64,000 nucleotides of DNA from UBA1431 sp002329665 (lineage in GTDB: Bacteria > Bacillota > Clostridia > Christensenellales > UBA1431): positions 36,236-100,235 of the forward strand of contig JAXGXY010000004.1 of NCBI GenBank assembly GCA_040772545.1, given 5' to 3'. Positions 16,869-25,879 of this stretch are shown here, piece after piece; position 1 is the first letter of the stretch, and each line of letters starts with the position of its first letter. The translations under genes were made by a program, and so were the position numbers. The notes under the pieces were generated by a model. It had not been told where the DNA came from. It worked only from the letters and a program-made list of their open reading frames with translations, and did no database searches.

Positions 16869-18257
16869 ATGAAAAGAACACTCGCCCTGATCCTCGCGCT
16901 GTGCCTCGCCCTGTTAACGGCAGGCTGCGAAAGACCGTCGGCACCGGAAAAAAAGCCGACCGTCCCGCCCGCGCAGAGCCGGTCCGACGAGTACAGGCTC
17001 GTCACTTCCGGCTGCGTGCTGCCCAAAATGGCGGCGTGCGTCGTTCTCGTCGATTTCGCGGACATCGCGTGTTCCACCGAAGAAGCACAGTGGGCCGACA
17101 GGTTCTTCGGGCACAGGGACAGCCTGAGGGCGTTTTATCTGTCCGCTTCGAAAAAACGGCTCGACATCGTGCCCGCCGCGGAAACTTACGGGAAAAACGA
17201 CGGCGTGGTGCGCATCACGCTCGCGGAAAACCATCCGTCCGGCGTGCACCTTGACGATGACGACTTCACGCACAGCCTGGTGAACCGGGCCCTGCGAAAG
17301 GCCGACCCGTATCTCGATTTTTCCGCATACGACCGGAACGGAGACGGGGCGCTCTGGTCGACGGAGTTCACGCCCTTCATCGTCCTTGCCGGGTACGAGC
17401 AGGACTTCGAAGAGTACGCAAACGACCCTTCGGTGGGCGCGCACATGCATTTCACCGACGATGACGGTTCCTCGCTGGTCCTCGACGGTGTCTCGAACGA
17501 CGTCTATATCATGATCGGCGAACTCGTCTACGACTACGTGAAAAAGGAGAATATGCTCAACACCGTGGAGATCATCGCGCACGAGACCGGGCATGCGCTG
17601 GGCCTGCCCGACCTGTACGACACCGACGACAGCAGCCTGGGCGTGGGCATCCATTCGACGATGGGGGGCTGCATCTACAAGGACCGCAGCGGGAAGATGA
17701 ACGAGAATCCCGTGGAACTCGATTCCTGGTCCAAGCTGTTCCTGGGGTTCTTAAAGCCGCAGGTGGTGACCAAGGCCGGGGAATACATCCTCTACGACGA
17801 CTATACGGGCCTTGGGAACATCCTGCTCATCCCCACGCAGGACCCCGACGAGTTCTTCCTGCTGGAGAACAGGCAGCTCGTGCATTATGACGCGGTACTT
17901 TCAGACTACATGGGCCGCGGCGGCATATCGATATGGCACGTAAACAGCCGGCACATCGACCCGAACGTCTATAACGTGGACGGGTTCGTGAACGTCAGCG
18001 CGGTCAACGATAACGAAGCCAGAAAAGGCGTGGACCTCGAGGAGGCCAACGAAGCGGTGCTGGGCTACGCGCAGCTGGACCGGCACGAGGAAGAATACTT
18101 TAACGACTACGACCATTACTTCTCGGCAGCGGGAAACGACACCTTCGGCCCCAATACCCAGCCTTCGTCGGCGCTGACGGACGGCAGGGCGACGGGCATC
18201 ACCATCCGCGTGCTCTCCGACGGCCTCGCGTCGAAGGTCGAGATCGATTTTGAGTAG
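16869..18257 (+). CDS. M6-type metalloprotease lipoprotein
   Basis: 462 residues from the ATG at 16869 (AGGAAG upstream). A signal peptide ends in lipobox 'LLTAGC', so it should be anchored outside the membrane. The zinc site is 'HETGHALGLPDLYD' (His 238, Glu 239, His 242, Asp 248), in the style of immune inhibitor A/M6 peptidases. An EF-hand-like calcium loop 'DRNGDGALWSTE' begins near residue 155. Substrate unknown; extracellular protein turnover is the family role. Two bases of low GC precede it and the gene is alone on its strand before convergent genes. Confidence 0.85.
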   Translation: MKRTLALILALCLALLTAGCERPSAPEKKPTVPPAQSRSDEYRLVTSGCVLPKMAACVVLVDFADIACSTEEAQWADRFFGHRDSLRAFYLSASKKRLDIVPAAETYGKNDGVVRITLAENHPSGVHLDDDDFTHSLVNRALRKADPYLDFSAYDRNGDGALWSTEFTPFIVLAGYEQDFEEYANDPSVGAHMHFTDDDGSSLVLDGVSNDVYIMIGELVYDYVKKENMLNTVEIIAHETGHALGLPDLYDTDDSSLGVGIHSTMGGCIYKDRSGKMNENPVELDSWSKLFLGFLKPQVVTKAGEYILYDDYTGLGNILLIPTQDPDEFFLLENRQLVHYDAVLSDYMGRGGISIWHVNSRHIDPNVYNVDGFVNVSAVNDNEARKGVDLEEANEAVLGYAQLDRHEEEYFNDYDHYFSAAGNDTFGPNTQPSSALTDGRATGITIRVLSDGLASKVEIDFE

Positions 18258-18297
18258 CGCCCTATTATGATGGAAAGTTCTCTAAATAGAAAAGCAC

Positions 18298-18317
18298 GAG
18301 AGGGCGACAGCCCTCTC
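18298..18317. terminator. Hairpin between convergent genes
   Basis: GAGAGGGC (18298-18305), GACA loop, GCCCTCTC (18310-18317): 8-bp perfect stem after the metalloprotease gene, opposite the DUF4177 gene. No T-run on the plus strand. Confidence 0.4.
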
Positions 18318-18393
18318 CCGTATCCAAGCCCTTCCGCGCCGGTATCGTCTTTGTGTGTTCCGATATACGGACAATAGTTTGCTTGCTGAGGGC

Positions 18394-18591
18394 TTATCGT
18401 ATTTTACGTTTGAATATCGAGATGATCCACCTCGTGCTGCCGTAGCTTTGAGCGGCGGCAACGGTGCTTACCAATTCCCAGCCCTGCAATCCATATTCAT
18501 TCAATTCATTTTGAAATGTGCCACGATCAACCTTCCCACCCAACACTCCTTTGGCGTCTGTAAACAGTGTTCTGTATTCATACTTCTCCAT
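18394..18591 (-). CDS. DUF4177 small protein
   Basis: 65 residues, with the DUF4177 signature: 'YEYRTLF', 'GGKVDRGTFQNELNEYG', 'GWELVSTV' and a C-terminal 'YGSTRWIISIFKR'. A GGGGGTG site precedes the ATG. The family is widespread in bacteria and without a known job. It sits alone in an otherwise empty, less GC-rich stretch (18258-18817) between the protease and alaS. I see nothing else in 18592-18817. Confidence 0.8.
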   Translation of the reverse strand: MEKYEYRTLFTDAKGVLGGKVDRGTFQNELNEYGLQGWELVSTVAAAQSYGSTRWIISIFKRKIR

Positions 18592-18817
18592 AATGACACC
18601 CCCGCAGAATCATCCGATTTTGCTTAGTGAAAGTTTAATAAAAAAACCTGTATTTCAGTAAGCCCTAAACGAACTTCCATTTGTCTCTTGCAAGCACATC
18701 AAAATGAAAGGTGTTCTGCAATAATTCCCAGTGACGGCACATCCTTGCGGGCGCCTTTAATCATTTCAGGGCGGTTGCCTGTCTGATGAAGCCGGGGCGA
18801 ACCAACTCTCGCGCCCG

Positions 18818-20596
18818 CTATTCCAATACCGCGCGGATGCGGCGCACGCCCGCAGAGGAACTTTCTTCCTTCTTGATCCTGAACCTCCCGAGCGCGCCTG
18901 TGCGCTCCACATGCGGCCCGCCGCAGATTTCCCGAGACAAGTCGCCGACCGAGTACACCTTGACGACGTTGTCGTAACGCGCGTCGAAAACGCCCGTCGC
19001 CCCGCTGGCGCGCGCCTCTTCCACCGGCATCTCCTCGCAGTTGACCTCATGGTCGGCCGCGATGGCCTCGTTGACCAGCGCCTCCACCTTTGACAGCTCC
19101 TCCTTCGTCAGCTTCCTGGGGAAGGAAAAGTCGAAGCGCAGGCGTTCGGCGGTGATGTTGCTCCCCTTCTGGGAGACCTCGTCCCCCAGTACCCGGCGAA
19201 GCGAGGCGAGCAGGAGATGCGTGGCCGTGTGCAGGCGCGTGGTCATTTCGGAGGCGTCCGCGAGCCCGCCCTTGAAGCGCTGGGACGCGCCGGCCTGCGA
19301 AACCTGCCGGTGCTTTTCGAAGCTCTCGTCGAAACCGGACCTGTCCACCGTAAGGTTGCGTTCGGCCGCGAGCTCGACGGTCAGTTCGATGGGGAAGCCG
19401 TAGGTGTCGTAGAGCCGGAAGGCGTCGGGGCCTTCTATCACGCTGCCGCGGAGGCGCGAGACGAGCTTGTCGAATTCCCTGAGCCCGTGCGTGATCGTGT
19501 TCGCGAACCGGTCCTCCTCGAGGGTCAGCTCCCGCATGACGGCCTCGCGGTTCTCATTTAGCTCCGGATAAACGCCGCCGTACTGGTCCACGACCGCGGC
19601 GGCCACGTGGATGAGCCCGCCTTTTTCGATACCCAGCTGCATGCCGAAGCGGACGGAGCGCCGTATCAGGCGCCGGAGTACGTAGCCCTGGTCGACGTTT
19701 GAAGGGGTGACGCCGCGCTGGTCGCCCAGTATGAACGTCGCGCAGCGGATGTGGTCGGCGACGATGCGCATCGCGCGCGTCGTGCCTTCGTCCTGCCCGT
19801 AGCGTTTCGCGCAGAGTTCGCCGATCACGCGCATGATCCCGGTGAAGACGTCGGTCTCGTATACGGAAGCCTTCCCCTGCAGGATGCAGGCCGTGCGGTC
19901 GAGGCCCATGCCGGTGTCCACGTTTTTCTGCCGCAGCATCTCGTACTTCCCGTCCGCGGTCTTGTTGTATTCCATGAATACGTCGTTCCAGATCTCGAGG
20001 TACTTCCCGCAGCCGCAGGCCGGGTTGCACCGCGGGGAACAGGGGGGCTTGCCGGTGTCGATGAACATTTCGGTATCCGGCCCGCACGGGCCCGTCCGGC
20101 CGGCGGGGCCCCACCAGTTGTACTTTTTCGGGAGGTAGAAGATGTGGTCATCCCTTACGCCCATCGCCTTCCAGTGCCCCGCGGACTCCTCGTCGCGCGG
20201 GGCGTCGGCGTCGCCCTCGAACACGGTGAAGAAGAGCTTTTCCGGGTCGAGTGCGAGCCATTTGGGCGAGGTAAGGAACTCGTAGCTCCAGGCGATGGCC
20301 TCTTTCTTGAAATAGTCGCCCAGCGACCAATTCCCGAGCATCTCGAAGAACGTGCAGTGCGACGCGTCGCCCACCGAATCGATGTCGCCGGTGCGCACGC
20401 ATTTCTGCACGTCGGCCAGGCGTTTGCCCTCCGGATGGGACTGCCCCATCAGGTAGGGGACCAGCGGGTGCATCCCCGCCGTGGTGAAGAGCACGGTCGG
20501 GTCGTTTTCGGGAATGAGCGAGGCGCTCGGGATGATGGCGTGCCCGCGCTCCCTGAAAAAGGTCAGGTACATATCTCGAAGTTCGTCTGCTCTCAT
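18818..20596 (-). CDS. alaS: Alanyl-tRNA synthetase, short form ending after the editing domain
   Basis: 592 residues from the ATG at 20596, with AAGGAG at good spacing. The class II catalytic core ('MHPLVPYLMGQSHPEGKRLADVQKCVRTGDID', 'HCTFFEMLGNWSLGDYFKKEAI' in overlapping parts) and tRNA-recognition region are complete. The editing domain has 'HTATHLL' and 'CGGPHV' (Cys-x3-His; usual enzymes have CGGTH). The protein stops at 'AGVRRIRAVLE', so the oligomerisation and C-Ala part (about 280 residues in the usual 870-residue enzyme) is missing. No frame downstream resumes it, so this is not a visible frameshift. Charges tRNA-Ala and clears Ser/Gly mischarging. Whether it is the cell's only AlaRS cannot be seen. 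Confidence 0.9.
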   Translation of the reverse strand: MRADELRDMYLTFFRERGHAIIPSASLIPENDPTVLFTTAGMHPLVPYLMGQSHPEGKRLADVQKCVRTGDIDSVGDASHCTFFEMLGNWSLGDYFKKEAIAWSYEFLTSPKWLALDPEKLFFTVFEGDADAPRDEESAGHWKAMGVRDDHIFYLPKKYNWWGPAGRTGPCGPDTEMFIDTGKPPCSPRCNPACGCGKYLEIWNDVFMEYNKTADGKYEMLRQKNVDTGMGLDRTACILQGKASVYETDVFTGIMRVIGELCAKRYGQDEGTTRAMRIVADHIRCATFILGDQRGVTPSNVDQGYVLRRLIRRSVRFGMQLGIEKGGLIHVAAAVVDQYGGVYPELNENREAVMRELTLEEDRFANTITHGLREFDKLVSRLRGSVIEGPDAFRLYDTYGFPIELTVELAAERNLTVDRSGFDESFEKHRQVSQAGASQRFKGGLADASEMTTRLHTATHLLLASLRRVLGDEVSQKGSNITAERLRFDFSFPRKLTKEELSKVEALVNEAIAADHEVNCEEMPVEEARASGATGVFDARYDNVVKVYSVGDLSREICGGPHVERTGALGRFRIKKEESSSAGVRRIRAVLE

Positions 20597-20688
20597 GCAA
20601 AATCTCCTTACAGCGTAAAATGAAAACCCCCGTGGCACACGCAAAGGCCTGCCTGTGTCCGGCGGGTGATAAATTCGCACGTATTAAT

Positions 20689-20717
20689 AATAAAGCATAC
20701 AAACGGGCGGTTGTCAA
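20689..20717 (-). promoter_or_regulatory. Promoter for alaS
   Basis: Minus strand TTGACA (20717-20712), 17-base spacer, TTTATT (20694-20689). The -35 is perfect, the -10 matches four of six. It leaves a leader of about 85 bases; I see no T-box features. Confidence 0.6.
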
Positions 20718-20786
20718 CGTCGGAGCAAACTCCCCGTTGCATAATCGCCTTTGCGCTTGCGCAAAGGCGAGCGGGTGCGGAGTTTG
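20718..20786. repeat. Nested palindrome between pepV-like gene and alaS
   Basis: An inner stem CGCCTTTGCGC / GCGCAAAGGCG (two-base loop, about 20748-20771) is enclosed by GCAAACTCC (20733-20741 region) and GGAGTTTGC. The outer part contains ACGTCGGAGCAAACTCC, which occurs in the repeat at 37.62-37.64 kb. It probably terminates the dipeptidase transcript on the minus strand. Confidence 0.5.
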
Positions 20787-20797
20787 CGCAGGCGGGG

Positions 20798-22192
20798 TCA
20801 GGTGCAGAGCGTGACGATGGCGTCCGCGATCATGCGCGCGTTGAAACCCAGCATTTCCAGCGGGACGTACTCGTTTGCCTGGTGCGCCAGATGATCGGCC
20901 GTCTCCATGTTCGGCCCGAAGGACACGGCGTTCTTTACGGAACGGGCGTAGGTCGCGCCGCCGATAGAGCGGCAGTATGCCTTCGCGCCGGTCTGGCGCG
21001 CATAGACCATCAAAAGCTTCTGCACGAGTTCCGAGTCTTCGCTCACGAAATGCGGAGGGAGGCTGTGGCGGATGCCGACTTCGAATCCCGGAAGCTCCAT
21101 AGCCGCCGCGATGCGCGAAAGGATGTCCTCGCTGCCAAAAGAGATGGGGTAACGAATGTCCCACTGCATGGACATCTCGCGTTGGTCCATTTCCAGCACG
21201 CCGACGTTGACGGTGAGCGCGCCCGACACCTCGTCGCGGAGGTCGAGGCCGATGGACTGCCCGCCGAGTTCCCCGGCCACCCTGCGGGCGAGGAAGGCGA
21301 TCGCGTTGGCCGGGCCGCCGGGCTGCAGGCCCAGGCCGTAGAGCGCCGACGCGAGCAGGCATATCGCGTTTTTGCCGAGTTCGGGCGTCGAGCCGTGCGC
21401 GCTCACGCCCCTGCACACGAGGCGGGCGCGGCCGTCGGGAAGCACCGCGCATTCGACGCCCTCCGGGAGCGCGGGAACGAGGGAATCGGCCGTCAGCGCG
21501 GCGCCGTCGCCGCCGGAAACCACGGCTTCGGCGTGGTCGGGCACCATGTTCACGCGGGATCCGCCCCTGAACGAAAGCACTTTCAGGCCGTCTTCGCCGG
21601 GCTTCGCCGAAAACTTCTTCGAAATATCCAGGTGCAGCACGCCCTTCTCGGCGTTGATGACCGGATACTCGCAATCGGGCGAGAAGGCGAGGTCGGGCAT
21701 CGGACGGTGGCGCTTGTAGTAGTCCATATCCGCCCAGCCGCTCTCTTCGTCGCACCCGGCCATGAAGCGGACGCGGCGTTTGAGGCCGATGCCCCGTTCC
21801 TTCACCGCCGCGAGGGCATAGAGCGCGCTTATCACCGCGCCCTTGTCGTCGGTCGTGCCGCGCCCGTACATGCGCCCGCCTTCGATATGGGCCGAGAACG
21901 GGCCGAAACCCCATCCGCCGCCGGCGGGCACGACGTCCAGATGCGTCATGATCCCGAGCGTCTCTTCGCCTTCGCCGTAATCGACCAGCGCCATGTGCCC
22001 GTCCAGGTTTTCCGGCTGGAAGCCGAGCGCTCTGCCCAGGGCGAGCGTGTACTCGAGCGCCTCGTTCACGGGCTTTCCGTACGGCATGCCCGGCAGAGGC
22101 GGTTCCTTGACGCTGGGTATCCTGACGAGGCCGGCGAGCGCGCCGATCATTTCCTCATTTTTTTCATCTATATAATCGTTGATGCGTTTCAT
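20798..22192 (-). CDS. M20 family dipeptidase, PepV-like
   Basis: 464 residues from the ATG at 22192; AAGGAGG lies 12 bases upstream and the next methionine is far inside. Metal ligands of the M20 family are seen in 'GIMTHLDVVPAGGGW' (His), 'YGRGTTDDKGAVISAL' (Asp) and 'CDEESGWADMDYY' (Glu-Glu), with a late His in 'RSIGGATYARS' context. PepV-type enzymes cut dipeptides and some beta-alanyl peptides in the cytoplasm. It is upstream of alaS on the same strand, but alaS has its own promoter. Confidence 0.88.
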   Translation of the reverse strand: MKRINDYIDEKNEEMIGALAGLVRIPSVKEPPLPGMPYGKPVNEALEYTLALGRALGFQPENLDGHMALVDYGEGEETLGIMTHLDVVPAGGGWGFGPFSAHIEGGRMYGRGTTDDKGAVISALYALAAVKERGIGLKRRVRFMAGCDEESGWADMDYYKRHRPMPDLAFSPDCEYPVINAEKGVLHLDISKKFSAKPGEDGLKVLSFRGGSRVNMVPDHAEAVVSGGDGAALTADSLVPALPEGVECAVLPDGRARLVCRGVSAHGSTPELGKNAICLLASALYGLGLQPGGPANAIAFLARRVAGELGGQSIGLDLRDEVSGALTVNVGVLEMDQREMSMQWDIRYPISFGSEDILSRIAAAMELPGFEVGIRHSLPPHFVSEDSELVQKLLMVYARQTGAKAYCRSIGGATYARSVKNAVSFGPNMETADHLAHQANEYVPLEMLGFNARMIADAIVTLCT

Positions 22193-22454
22193 CCTCCAAG
22201 AAGACCTCCTTAAGAATTTCAGTATAGCCTTAACCCGGACCGCTGTCAAACTCCCGCAGATCAGGTTCGCGGGCCACAGGTGCCGCCGGCCTCGAGGAAG
22301 GCGCGGGCGGCGCCGGGGGAAACGGCGGCGCCAATAGGGGGTCGGAAATGCTGTTAACCGGTATATGATTCGAGGAAGGATTTTGTGCCCCCGGCGGGGA
22401 ATATATCGAAAGACTGATATATTCTTTGAAAACTCTGGATTCCCGGGGGAAAAG

Positions 22455-23174
22455 ATGCACGAAGGACATAGAAAACGGCATAAGGAAAGGTATTTGAAGG
22501 AAGGGCTGGAAGGTTTCGGGGACCACGAAGTCCTCGAACTGCTCCTGTTCTACTGTATACCCCGCAGAGACACGAACACGGTCGCGCATAAACTGCTGGA
22601 CCGCTTCGGTTCGCTTAACGCCGTGCTCGACGCCGACCCCGCCGACCTGCAGGCCGTAGAGGGCATCGGCGAACACAGCGCCGTGCTGATCTCCCTTATC
22701 CCCCACATCGCGAGGCGGTACGAACTTGCGGCGATCGGGGAGCGGCCGCTGCTGGACAGCACCGCCAAGGCAGGGGCCTACGCCATGGCGCTGTTGAAGG
22801 GCGTGCCGGTCGAACGGTTCTACCTCATCTGCCTGGATTCGCAGTGCCGCGTGACCTACGCCGCGCTGCTGCAGGAGGGCACGATCAACCAGGCCGCGGT
22901 CTACCCGCGGATGGTGGTGGAGGCCGCGCTCCGGCACAGGGCCAACAGCCTTATCCTCGCGCACAACCACCCGGGCGGCGTGCTGAAGCCGTCCAATGCG
23001 GACATCCGCGTGACGCGGGCGGTGATGGACGCCGTCAAGCCGCTGGGCATCGACGTGCTGGACCATATCATCGTTTCGAGCAGGGGATATTTCAGCTTCG
23101 TGGCCGAGCGCAGCATGACCGGGATGGACGTGAAACAGGCGCATGCGGGGTACGCCGCCGAGCCCGAAAAATGA
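22455..23174 (+). CDS. radC: DNA repair protein RadC-like (JAB/MPN domain)
   Basis: 239 residues from the ATG at 22455 (GGGGGA five bases upstream; earlier in-frame codons give a poor extension). An N-terminal helix-hairpin-helix part ('DLQAVEGIGEHSAVLI') leads to the JAMM metal site 'HNHPGGVLKPSNAD' with 'SLILAHNHPGG'. RadC family proteins are conserved but their biochemical role is unsettled. It stands alone, divergent from the dipeptidase; the 260-base gap before it holds no recognised element. Confidence 0.93.
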   Translation: MHEGHRKRHKERYLKEGLEGFGDHEVLELLLFYCIPRRDTNTVAHKLLDRFGSLNAVLDADPADLQAVEGIGEHSAVLISLIPHIARRYELAAIGERPLLDSTAKAGAYAMALLKGVPVERFYLICLDSQCRVTYAALLQEGTINQAAVYPRMVVEAALRHRANSLILAHNHPGGVLKPSNADIRVTRAVMDAVKPLGIDVLDHIIVSSRGYFSFVAERSMTGMDVKQAHAGYAAEPEK

Positions 23175-23267
23175 CGACCGAACTCCGAGCGTGAGCCGGA
23201 CGGGGCGGTTCAGACCGCAAAACAAAACTCCCTGGCGGTGTGCCGGGAGCCTGAAACGGGTGTTTTG

Positions 23268-24212
23268 TCAGTATTTGCGGATGTCGCAGCCCCTGAGGTG
23301 GAAACGGCGCGTGTGCGCGGCGTCGAGCAGGCGGGAGACCATGCGCTCGCCGTAGCGTTCCTGTATCTCGTGAGGGAACAGGTTGGTGGCCACGATGGTG
23401 TGCTTCGCCCTCAGGAGCCGCTCGTTGAACAGGGAAACGAAGTATTCCACGGTCACGTTGTTGTACAGGGGCTCGCTCCCCAGGTCGTCGCAGACCAGCA
23501 GGTCGGCGCCATACAGGGGAGAGAGGTCGGTCCCCGCGCCGAGATGCTTTTGCAGGCAGAATTCCCCGAGCGAAAACGCGGTGAAGCGCAATACGTTAAA
23601 TGACCTGTTCAAAAGACAGCCCGTGATGCAGTTGAGCAGGTACGTCTTGCCTAGCCCGGTGTTTCCGTAAAACAGCAGGTTGGGCTTTTCGTTTTCGGGA
23701 AACTCCTTCGCATATTCGAGGCAGATGTCCCGAAGCTGGCGCATGTACTCGCGCTGCGGCGTTTTCGACCCCGGCGGGATCTCGTTGGGGAACACGCCGA
23801 GGTCGAAGTTTTCGAAGCTCTGATTCTTCAATATCTCCTTATCGTTGGGCGCGTACCGCTCCTCGTTCAGGCGGCGGACGAAACAGGCGCAGCGCGTCTT
23901 GACAGGGTTTCCCACGAAGCCGGTGTCCCGGCAGTCCGGGCAGCGGTAGGCCATCTCGAGGTAATCTTTCGGAAGGCCGGCGCTTTCGAGCAGCCCGGCG
24001 CGTTTTATGTAAAGCTCCTTTAATGCGTCCCCGGTCGCCTGCGCGTCGTCCGCGCCCGGACCGAAAAGGAGGCGCAGCCGCTCGTTTTCGAGTTCGGCAA
24101 GCGCCGGGCAGAGAGAAACGGCGTGGGAAAAACGCTTTTCCTGGGCCAGGCGGTTGCGCCTCTGCCGGGCCTCGAAGTCCGCGATCACCCGTACAAGCGC
24201 CGCATCGGCCAT
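23268..24212 (-). CDS. dnaI: Helicase loader, DnaI/DnaC-like AAA+ ATPase
   Basis: 314 residues from the ATG at 24212, eight bases after AAGGAG (a GTG at 24221 is too close). An N-terminal Zn-binding stretch has 'CPDCRDTGFVG' and 'TRCACF'. The ATPase has Walker A 'GNTGLGKTYL', Walker B 'LLVCDDLGSE' and a sensor region 'ATNLFPHEIQERYGERMVSRL'. It should load the replicative helicase DnaB/DnaC at origins or restarted forks. It lies 19 bases after a DnaD-type gene, a common clostridial pair. Confidence 0.88.
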   Translation of the reverse strand: MADAALVRVIADFEARQRRNRLAQEKRFSHAVSLCPALAELENERLRLLFGPGADDAQATGDALKELYIKRAGLLESAGLPKDYLEMAYRCPDCRDTGFVGNPVKTRCACFVRRLNEERYAPNDKEILKNQSFENFDLGVFPNEIPPGSKTPQREYMRQLRDICLEYAKEFPENEKPNLLFYGNTGLGKTYLLNCITGCLLNRSFNVLRFTAFSLGEFCLQKHLGAGTDLSPLYGADLLVCDDLGSEPLYNNVTVEYFVSLFNERLLRAKHTIVATNLFPHEIQERYGERMVSRLLDAAHTRRFHLRGCDIRKY

Positions 24213-24231
24213 TGTCAACACTCCTTTTTTA

Positions 24232-25707
24232 TTAGGACGCGCTCAGGTCGTCGAAATCCCTGTCCAGGCCGTTCTGTTCCGGGGGACGCTGGTCATAGTT
24301 CAGGCCGTCCAGCTTCTTGCGGGAGGCGCCAGACTGTCTGTTGGCCGTGTGGGTCCTGCGCTCCGCCCTGGCCTGTTCGAGCGTGAGCACGCCTTTTTTA
24401 TGGTAATTGGACAGGAGCTTTTGCAGGAACTGCCAGGGCTGGTTGGCGCCGGCCGAGAGCTCTGCGGCGAAGAGCAGAAGGCCTTCCTCCATGCCCCACG
24501 TGTCGCGCCATTTCGTGTAGGCGGCGCGGTCGCTCTGGCCGGGGGAACGAACGATCCCGGCGCGCCGGAAAACTTCGCCGAGCGCGCCGTCCAGCGCCCG
24601 TTCACATTCGAGCATCTCTTCGGCTTCGGAACAGGAATGGATGTTGCTGTTGTGCCAGCCTTCGAGCAGGCTGTTGACGGCGGCGAAGGTGGCCCGCCCG
24701 TTTTCCGAGGCCCGGGTACAGGCGGCGAGTACGGTTTCGTGGTCCATGCCCCATTCGCGGGTCCAGCGCGCGTACTGTATGTTCTGCGCCTGAGTGGGCG
24801 AGACGCTCTTTTGGCCGAGGGCCAGCAGCACTTCGCGAAGCTTCGCACCAATCGTATCGCGCGCGGAGAAATGCGCCTCGATGTCGGCCGCTTTTACGAA
24901 GCCCTGTTCATAGAGCGAAGCGAGCACGCGATGGACGTAGGCGAGGTTCGGCTTCTGTATCTTGGTCGTTTCACGGCAGGCGAGCAGGATCGCGTCCAGC
25001 GTGAACCCCCATTCCTCCGTCCATTTGTTGAAAAGCCTGTTTTCGTCGACGGTGGGCGTGCGGAACACGCCTATGTGGGAGAGGACCTTCTGCGTCTGCG
25101 TGCTTTCGGAAGCGTGGCGGGCGATGCGCCGTTCCGCGTCCTCCAGCGTGCGCACCCCGTCGTTTGCCCAGCTGAGCGCCACCTTGTTCATGTAGGCAAG
25201 GCTCACCTGCCGGCCCTTGCGCTCGACGCAGTGGGAGACCATGTGCAGCACGGCCTCGGGTTCCATCCCCAGCACCTCGATCCAGTCGTAGATCTTCTGG
25301 AGGTCCTGCGTGTGCAGCAGCCGCCCGCCGAGCACGGACTGCAGGGAAATGTTGAAATCTGAGTACCGGGCCAGCTCCGGCGGGGTCTCGTAGTTGTTCT
25401 GGTACAGCCGGTTTTTGACGTTATAGAATTCGACGGTGAAAGGGTCCTGGGAGACGATGCGCACCAGTCCGTCCCGCGCCCAATAGGAAAACGCGTTGTA
25501 CACCGTCTCGGTCTCGAGGCCGAGCGCGAGGGCGAAGGCTTCCGACGTCGGCTCCGCCGCGCCGGGGTGCAGGCACTGGTACAGTCCGTAGACGTATACT
25601 TTCACGAAATCCCCGGGGGCTTTGGTCAGGAATTCCTGGATGAACAAGTTTTCGAGCGGCGTGACGTCAAAGAGTATGGCGCTGTCCGACAGTTTGCAAA
25701 AAGCCAT
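24232..25707 (-). CDS. DnaD-like primosome protein with four DnaD repeats
   Basis: 491 residues from the ATG at 25707 (GGGAG upstream). The N-terminal 120 residues match the winged-helix part of DnaD/DnaB ('ENLFIQEFLTKAPGDFVKVYVYGL' in overlapping pieces). Four tandem copies of the DnaD C-terminal module follow at about 130-193, 216-280, 303-366 and 387-450; each has a 'Y/F..W..EWG(M/F)' start and a 'A.....' helix ending in 'L....G'. Usual DnaD has one copy. The tail is charged and probably flexible. Works with the dnaI product in helicase loading (inferred from the pair). Confidence 0.85.
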   Translation of the reverse strand: MAFCKLSDSAILFDVTPLENLFIQEFLTKAPGDFVKVYVYGLYQCLHPGAAEPTSEAFALALGLETETVYNAFSYWARDGLVRIVSQDPFTVEFYNVKNRLYQNNYETPPELARYSDFNISLQSVLGGRLLHTQDLQKIYDWIEVLGMEPEAVLHMVSHCVERKGRQVSLAYMNKVALSWANDGVRTLEDAERRIARHASESTQTQKVLSHIGVFRTPTVDENRLFNKWTEEWGFTLDAILLACRETTKIQKPNLAYVHRVLASLYEQGFVKAADIEAHFSARDTIGAKLREVLLALGQKSVSPTQAQNIQYARWTREWGMDHETVLAACTRASENGRATFAAVNSLLEGWHNSNIHSCSEAEEMLECERALDGALGEVFRRAGIVRSPGQSDRAAYTKWRDTWGMEEGLLLFAAELSAGANQPWQFLQKLLSNYHKKGVLTLEQARAERRTHTANRQSGASRKKLDGLNYDQRPPEQNGLDRDFDDLSAS

Positions 25708-25748
25708 GGCTTCTCTCCCGCATGACATTGACTCCGTGTGTGTATCCT

Positions 25749-25757
25749 ATCATAGCA
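25749..25757 (-). promoter_or_regulatory. Extended -10 promoter for the dnaD-dnaI pair
   Basis: On the minus strand TGC followed by TATGAT, 41 bases before the ATG. No good -35. Confidence 0.4.
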
Positions 25758-25811
25758 TAAGCCCGCCTTGGGATGCGAAACCGGGATGGGGCGAAAAAGA
25801 GGATTCTCGTA

Positions 25812-25862
25812 CAAAAATCGCCCGATCGGGCCCCTGTGCGGTAGTTTGGGACGAATCGGGCG
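25812..25862 (-). terminator. Probable terminator of the gene at 25880
   Basis: On the minus strand CGCCCGAT (25862-25855) pairs with ATCGGGCG (25826-25819), and ATTTTTG follows. It separates the unknown gene from the dnaD-like gene. Confidence 0.45.
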
Positions 25863-25879
25863 AAAACGCTGAAACGGGG

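Noticed and set aside
18700..18817. Missing C-terminal part of alaS in another frame (frameshift)
   Set aside because: I read the sequence after the stop in all frames and found nothing like the DHHA1/C-Ala domain.
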